This document shows positions 7,328 to 11,141 of a DNA stretch of 11,141 bases, one piece after another. Source of the stretch: Clostridium_AI sp002297865 (lineage in GTDB: Bacteria; Bacillota; Clostridia; Lachnospirales; Lachnospiraceae). The notes beneath the pieces were generated by a model that searched no databases, had not been told where the DNA came from, and worked only from the letters and a program-made list of their open reading frames with translations. The stretch spans positions 1 through 11,141 of the forward strand of contig CALFNR010000202.1 in NCBI GenBank assembly GCA_937903005.1, in the 5' to 3' direction. Both the position numbers and the translations under genes were made by a program. Numbering within the stretch: the first letter of the stretch is position 1; every line of letters begins with the position of its first letter.

Positions 7328-7354
7328 AGTTTTGAAAAGGGCGAGTTTTCGCGG

Positions 7355-8697
7355 ATAGAACAGTAACAAGAGTTGTATTGAAACATAATCTTCTTCTTCC
7401 GATAAGACATCCTCAATATCATAGAACAGTAACAAGAGTTGTATTGAAACTATTGCAATCTAAAACATAAATTAATCTATTACGTTATAGAACAGTAACA
7501 AGAGTTGTATTGAAACTTAGCATCTATGTAATATTGGTAATCTGGTGTAAAATAGAACAGTAACAAGAGTTGTATTGAAACAGCGAAAAATCTTCTGATC
7601 CTGTTATTACCCTGTTAATAGAACAGTAACAAGAGTTGTATTGAAACCACGTATGAATGTAAGGTTCTTTGAACTTGGTATCAATAGAACAGTAACAAGA
7701 GTTGTATTGAAACCCCAATTACCGTTCCCCAAATATTCGCACGTATGAAATAGAACAGTAACAAGAGTTGTATTGAAACGGGTAATTGAGCCAGAACAGT
7801 CGGAAGAACCTGAACCTATAGAACAGTAACAAGAGTTGTATTGAAACACAGTTCCAAGGATTCAAGAGCATGGGCGATAAGATAGAACAGTAACAAGAGT
7901 TGTATTGAAACCGAAGACGGACTAGGCAACATCGTCGACCATGACGATAGAACAGTAACAAGAGTTGTATTGAAACACAACACTGTATGCCCAATTTTGT
8001 GCCTTTCCAATGATAGAACAGTAACAAGAGTTGTATTGAAACTCACAATCAATATAAATTTTTGTGATGTAATATTCCATAGAACAGTAACAAGAGTTGT
8101 ATTGAAACATGATATCATAGTTCTTACCATTCTCCAACATTAAATAGAACAGTAACAAGAGTTGTATTGAAACTGCCACACACCACAGATAAACTGCAAT
8201 GTGTGGCAATAGAACAGTAACAAGAGTTGTATTGAAACTTCCGTCAGGCAAGAGCATAATTAATCGTCTGTAAATAGAACAGTAACAAGAGTTGTATTGA
8301 AACGTACATAGCTGATTACTTAGATGTAAGCATCGGAAATAGAACAGTAACAAGAGTTGTATTGAAACACAGTTTTTTTTGCCATATTTTTTTAAATTTT
8401 TGGATAGAACAGTAACAAGAGTTGTATTGAAACCCAATTCCATGCTTAATAACGTGAATTGGGGACGTATAGAACAGTAACAAGAGTTGTATTGAAACTG
8501 ATTTTTGCGATTTTCTCACGTTCTAAACGCTCCGATAGAACAGTAACAAGAGTTGTATTGAAACAGTGTATTGCATATCCACAGGGAATACCATCTAAAT
8601 AATAGAACAGTAACAAGAGTTGTATTGAAACTCTTCAATTGAAATGCAGTCAATCCCTATATACAGTATAGAACAGTAACAAGAGTTGTATTGAAAC
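7355..8697 (+). CRISPR. CRISPR array: 21 repeats of 30 bp, 20 spacers, type I-B-like
   Basis: The 30-bp repeat (ATAGAACAGT, AACAAGAGTT, GTATTGAAAC in succession) occurs 21 times with no difference between copies. Repeat starts are 7355, 7421, 7487, 7552, 7618, 7684, 7750, 7818, 7882, 7947, 8013, 8079, 8144, 8209, 8274, 8339, 8404, 8469, 8535, 8602 and 8668. Spacers are 34-38 nt, mostly 35 or 36. The 3' end ATTGAAAC matches the 8-nt crRNA 5' handle of clostridial type I-B (and some type III) systems, so the array is read on the plus strand from the leader at 7176-7354. The repeat has only a weak hairpin (ACAA-GAG-TTGT). Even the leader-distal repeat is perfect. Apart from the broken cas2, no cas gene is in the window, so processing and interference would need Cas proteins made elsewhere. 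The 56 bp after the last repeat hold nothing recognisable before the IS3 element. Confidence 0.97.
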
Positions 8698-8753
8698 ATG
8701 ACAAGCCAAAAATCGCCGTCGTATAAAATAGATAGATGGTGGTAGGATATAAC

Positions 8754-8773
8754 TGTGGACACAAAAAGTTGAA
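8754..8773 (+). repeat. Left terminal inverted repeat of the IS3 element
   Basis: Begins TGTGGACAC and ends AAAAAGTTGAA. Pairs with 9948-9967 at 17 of 20 positions. Confidence 0.7.
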
Positions 8774-8816
8774 CAACCTATAATTTTAAATCAGATCATA
8801 AAGGAGATGTTCAGCT

Positions 8817-9083
8817 ATGGCAAAGAATCAAAAACAATATACACAGGAATTCCGTGAGCAGATTGTAGAGCTTTACAATACTGGCTTAAAAACCTTTTCA
8901 CAGCTCGAATCAGAATATGGCGTATCAAGAGCGACACTACACAACTGGGTAAAAAAACATGCACCAGTTCAGATTTCAGACAATGAAACCATTACGGCAA
9001 AGGAATACAGAGCACTTCAAAAGAAGATTCGCGAACTGAAAAAAGCTACCGCCATATTCGCCAAAGAACGACATACGAACTAG
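8817..9083 (+). CDS. IS3-family transposase OrfA
   Basis: Small DNA-binding protein of 88 aa that recognises the element's ends. An N-terminal helix-turn-helix of the HTH_Tnp_1/transposase_8 type is visible: YTQEFREQIVELY, then FSQLESEYGVSRATLHNWVKK (about residues 26-46). A leucine-zipper-like stretch (EYRALQKKIRELKKATAIF, about 63-81) follows, through which OrfA and the OrfAB fusion normally multimerise. AAGGAG (8801-8806) lies ten bases before the ATG. A run of six A at 9039-9044, read as AAA AAA in this frame, is the likely site of the -1 slip that makes OrfAB. The stop is TAG. Confidence 0.9.
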   Translation: MAKNQKQYTQEFREQIVELYNTGLKTFSQLESEYGVSRATLHNWVKKHAPVQISDNETITAKEYRALQKKIRELKKATAIFAKERHTN

Positions 9084-9910
9084 TACAGTTTGTTGAGAAA
9101 TATTCTTACCAATATATAATTCAGCAGTTATGTAATGCTGTACAGCTTCCTAGAAGCACTTATTATAAAACACTTACTCATGAACCCTCAAAACGCGAGC
9201 TTGAAATGGAAGCATTCCAGAAGGAAGTCAAAAGACTCTATGAGGAAAGCAAAAAACGTTATGGTGCACCAAAGATTCATAAAGTCCTGGAGGCATCGGG
9301 CATCAAAACAAGTCTGAAACGAGTTCAACGCCACATGGCAAGGCTTGGATTGCGTTCCATTGTAAACAAAAAGTACAGACCTCACAAGGAAAACAAGCCG
9401 ATAGAAAACCGCGAAAACTTACTTGACAGAGATTTTGAGGCGACAACAATAAATCAAAAATGGGTTACAGACATAACATATATCCACGTTTTAAAAGAAG
9501 GATGGACATATTTAGCGTCCGTTATGGATCTCTGTTCCAGAAAGATTGTTGGCTATGCATATGGCACGGAAATGACCGCAGCTTTGGCGATCCAGGCTGT
9601 CAAAAATGCTACTCTGAACGTAAAAGACACAAGTGGCATACTGCTTCACAGTGACCTTGGCAGCCAATACACAAGCCAAGCGTTTCAAGAATACGTAAGC
9701 AAAAACGGATTTGTCCATTCATTTAGTAGAAAGGGAAATCCTTATGACAATGCATGTATTGAATCATTCCACTCCGTTTTAAAGAAAGAAGAAATCTACT
9801 ACAATACGTATGCAGATTTTCAGCAGGCGAAAATAGCAATCTTTGAGTACATTGAATCCTGGTATAACAGAAAAAGGATTCATAGCGCTTTAGGTTACCT
9901 TACTCCTTAA
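9041..9910 (+). CDS. IS3-family transposase OrfB (made as OrfAB by -1 frameshift)
   Basis: Catalytic part of the transposase, with an RNase H-like DDE core. The frame is -1 relative to orfA and is open through the overlap, with RTTYELVQFVEKYSYQYII before the first in-frame ATG at 9206. No usable start codon or ribosome site opens the conserved N-terminal part, so expression by frameshift at the A-run 9039-9044 is favoured. The fusion would be about 364 aa. Counting from ATG 9206, the catalytic residues are Asp89 (WVTDITY), Asp150 (HSDLGSQYTS) and Glu186 (CIESFHS), giving the DD(35)E spacing of the family. The HTH_21-type segment YEESKKRYGAPKIHKVL is intact. The protein stops at TAA 9908-9910 right after GYLTP. 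The frame stays open for ten further codons (ERENMDRLVV), so the stop may be slightly early, but the catalytic core is complete. Confidence 0.85.
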   Translation, partial: KSYRHIRQRTTYELVQFVEKYSYQYIIQQLCNAVQLPRSTYYKTLTHEPSKRELEMEAFQKEVKRLYEESKKRYGAPKIHKVLEASGIKTSLKRVQRHMARLGLRSIVNKKYRPHKENKPIENRENLLDRDFEATTINQKWVTDITYIHVLKEGWTYLASVMDLCSRKIVGYAYGTEMTAALAIQAVKNATLNVKDTSGILLHSDLGSQYTSQAFQEYVSKNGFVHSFSRKGNPYDNACIESFHSVLKKEEIYYNTYADFQQAKIAIFEYIESWYNRKRIHSALGYLTP

Positions 9911-9947
9911 GAAAGGGAAAATATGGATCGATTAGTAGTATAAACCA

Positions 9948-9967
9948 TTCAACTTTTTATGTCTAAA
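9948..9967 (-). repeat. Right terminal inverted repeat of the IS3 element
   Basis: TTCAACTTTTTATGTCTAAA on the plus strand is the imperfect complement of the left end, with three mismatches in 20. Confidence 0.7.
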
Positions 9968-10070
9968 GTCTTGACCTAAGACCAGTAAATAAAAGACTAT
10001 GACTTAATAGTTACAAAGACCTTGGAGAGGGTCTCTAAAAACTACTACTATATAATACGAGGATGAATAT

Positions 10071-11050
10071 ATGGAAATAAAATTACCAATAGGACAGGCA
10101 AAAATCAGAAGTACCATATTTGAAGTTGCACCTTTGAGTATTATGGCGATAAGTGATGACTATTTAGACTGGTTCTACAGCAATTATATTCAATTGTGTA
10201 GTTACGATGACTTTACGATAAAAGACAATGCGTTGGATATACAATTTTATGGTCCAGAGCAAGCGTTTCACTCACCATACCTAAGAAAACAGTACTTTTC
10301 ATGGGAAAGTATGGTGCGTAATAAAGTCGATATCGTAGATTTTTTGAGAATCTACATAACAAATGGACATTATTACTATGGAAGTTTAGACCTCATTATA
10401 TGCAGGAACATGTACGTCATGATCTATTCATTTTTGGTTTTAATGATGAAAAAAAAGTGTTCTATTCGTTGTCATATACAATAAACAGGACGTTTGAATT
10501 TTGTGAATTAGAATATGGGGAGTTAGAACAGGCATTCCACAGCACTATCTGGGACAGAAAATTATACGATTGGACAGATCGAATATACATGATGCAATAT
10601 TATGATAGGGAACCATATGAATTAGATTTATCTCTCATAAAAATGCTCATGCATCAATACTACAATTCTATCAATACATCTGCGATTTATTGCAGGTATA
10701 GAAATCCAGAGTACAAGAGGTTGTTTGGATTTCAAGTATATGATGGAGTAAAGAAATATTATGATTTATTGATACAAGGTTGCGTATGGAATGATTTCCG
10801 AGTGGGGAGTGTATTAAAAGAACATAAGGTATGTATGTACGAAAGACTGAAACATCTTCAGAGTAAATTGCAGGATAATAGGTTTCTAGAATATGCAAAG
10901 AGCTATGAAATGCTTGCTCAAAAGTCAGAAATATTGCTTGCCCAACAGATCAAGTATTCGATTGTGGAAGAGAAAAGCATTTTAAGAAATTCTGTAAAGC
11001 TAGTTGATGATATGATTACATCAGAAAAAAATGTTTGGATGGATTGCTGA
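10071..11050 (+). pseudogene. Unrecognised gene of about 326 codons, split by a frameshift
   Basis: Two overlapping frames together make one protein-like sequence. The first runs from ATG 10071 (GAGG at 10059-10062) through DIVDFLRIYITNGHYYY, after which it loses protein character and stops at 10484. The second is open through the same place, reads HYMQEHVRHDLFIFGFNDEK and continues to 11050. A one-base loss near 10375-10382 would join them, so this is either a real frameshift mutation or a sequence error. The product is soluble, very rich in Tyr, Phe and Trp, with no signal or membrane segment, and ends in a charged helical region (YERLKHLQSKLQDNRFLEYA). A motif beginning EQAFHS occurs once in each half. 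I recall loosely similar uncharacterised proteins beside peptide or natural-product clusters, but nothing here confirms that, so no function is given. The 91 bp after its stop hold nothing recognisable. Confidence 0.6.
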
Positions 11051-11141
11051 ATCTATTAGAAATTATAAATTAGAAGAGAAAAAGTAAGTGAATTGTAAAG
11101 TGAAATTCCATACCCACAACAAATTATAAGGTAGTTTGTAA

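Larger units (their letters stand above)
7176..7354 (+). promoter_or_regulatory. CRISPR leader
   Basis: AT-rich non-coding stretch between cas2 and the first repeat. It contains a promoter (see 7299-7327), an 11-bp inverted repeat (7182-7192 with 7275-7285), an A/T-rich hairpin GCTTTTTT/AAAAAAGC (7178-7185 with 7196-7203) and a small GCGA-GTTT-TCGC hairpin (7341-7352) two bases before repeat 1. Its place beside cas2, and repeats that end in ATTGAAAC away from it, mark this as the leader end. New spacers would be added at 7355. Confidence 0.7.
8754..9967 (+). mobile_element. IS3-family insertion sequence, about 1.2 kb
   Basis: Contains orfA (8817-9083) and orfB in the -1 frame, between imperfect terminal inverted repeats. 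The left end (8754-8773) and the complement of the right end (9948-9967) agree at 17 of 20 positions, with the core GACAYAAAAAGTTGAA. The left end begins TGT, as is usual in the family. No direct repeat of 3-5 bp is seen outside the ends, so the outer boundaries may be off by a few bases or the target duplication has been lost. It lies 56 bp after the last CRISPR repeat. Confidence 0.8.

Noticed and set aside
7517..8078. Spacers 3 and 11 share the 10-mer ATGTAATATT
   Set aside because: It is AT-rich, lies inside both spacers rather than at their boundaries, and is expected by chance at a noticeable rate among 20 spacers.
7524..8519. Several long minus-strand open frames across the CRISPR array
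   Set aside because: The complement of the repeat has no stop in any frame, so reading frames run through it. They encode repeated FQYNSCYCSI-like or FNTTLVTVL-like strings from the repeat itself. They are not genes.
8109..8643. 10-bp palindromes in spacer 12 (ATGATATCAT) and spacer 20 (TTCAATTGAA)
   Set aside because: Palindromes of this size are expected to appear about once in this much sequence, so two are not clearly unusual.
7385..8667. Whether spacers are consistently antisense to coding targets, as for an RNA-targeting type III system
   Set aside because: For the first six spacers I checked all six frames, and both strands had a similar number of open frames. A 35-nt stretch is open in some frame too often for this to be informative without target hits.
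10017..10034. Small AGACC/GGTCT hairpin before the frameshifted gene
   Set aside because: It has only five base pairs with an eight-base loop and no T tract, too weak to call a terminator or riboswitch.
10051..10056. TATAAT as promoter for the frameshifted gene
   Set aside because: It is only about 15 bp from the start codon, leaving no room for a transcribed ribosome site, and has no -35 at the right spacing.

Overview
The window looks like chromosome from a low-GC Gram-positive anaerobe of the class Clostridia, probably Lachnospiraceae-like. The reasons are the AT-rich sequence, strong AGGAGG-type ribosome sites, TTG starts, a clostridial type I-B-like CRISPR repeat ending in ATTGAAAC, and protein families common in that group. 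The genus cannot be named from the sequence alone.

Layout. (1) 1-1559: the 3' part of a PsuK-like pseudouridine kinase gene runs towards a reverse-strand alpha/beta hydrolase gene, with one strong hairpin terminator between them. (2) 1691-3288: a small hypothetical gene is followed 32 bp later by a class I SAM methyltransferase gene. Then comes a separate 109-aa hypothetical gene with its own promoter and a strong terminator hairpin. (3) 3280-3470: the decayed reverse-strand tail of an IS256-family transposase. (4) 3558-6805: a translationally coupled pair, a UvrA2-like double ABC ATPase and a beta-lactamase-fold serine hydrolase. (5) 6882-8697: a CRISPR locus made of a cas2 gene broken by one in-frame TAG, a leader with a recognisable promoter, and 21 identical 30-bp repeats with 20 spacers. 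No other cas gene is visible. (6) 8754-9967: a complete IS3-family element with overlapping orfA and orfB in a -1 relationship. (7) 10071-11050: an unrecognised gene of about 326 codons split by a frameshift.

The CRISPR locus is the most interesting part. The repeats are flawless although the only adjacent adaptation gene is broken and the interference genes are absent nearby. Any current activity would therefore need Cas proteins encoded elsewhere. Neighbouring spacers 5 and 6 share a 10-nt end-to-start overlap, as expected if both were taken from overlapping protospacers of one target. That overlap would also reveal a 5' flanking TCG as a candidate PAM. Spacer 13 is bounded at both ends by a perfect 9-bp inverted repeat.

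No clearly new multi-gene system is visible. The right half (broken cas2, orphan array, IS3, frameshifted gene, IS256 relic nearby) reads as a region under gene loss and insertion-sequence activity.
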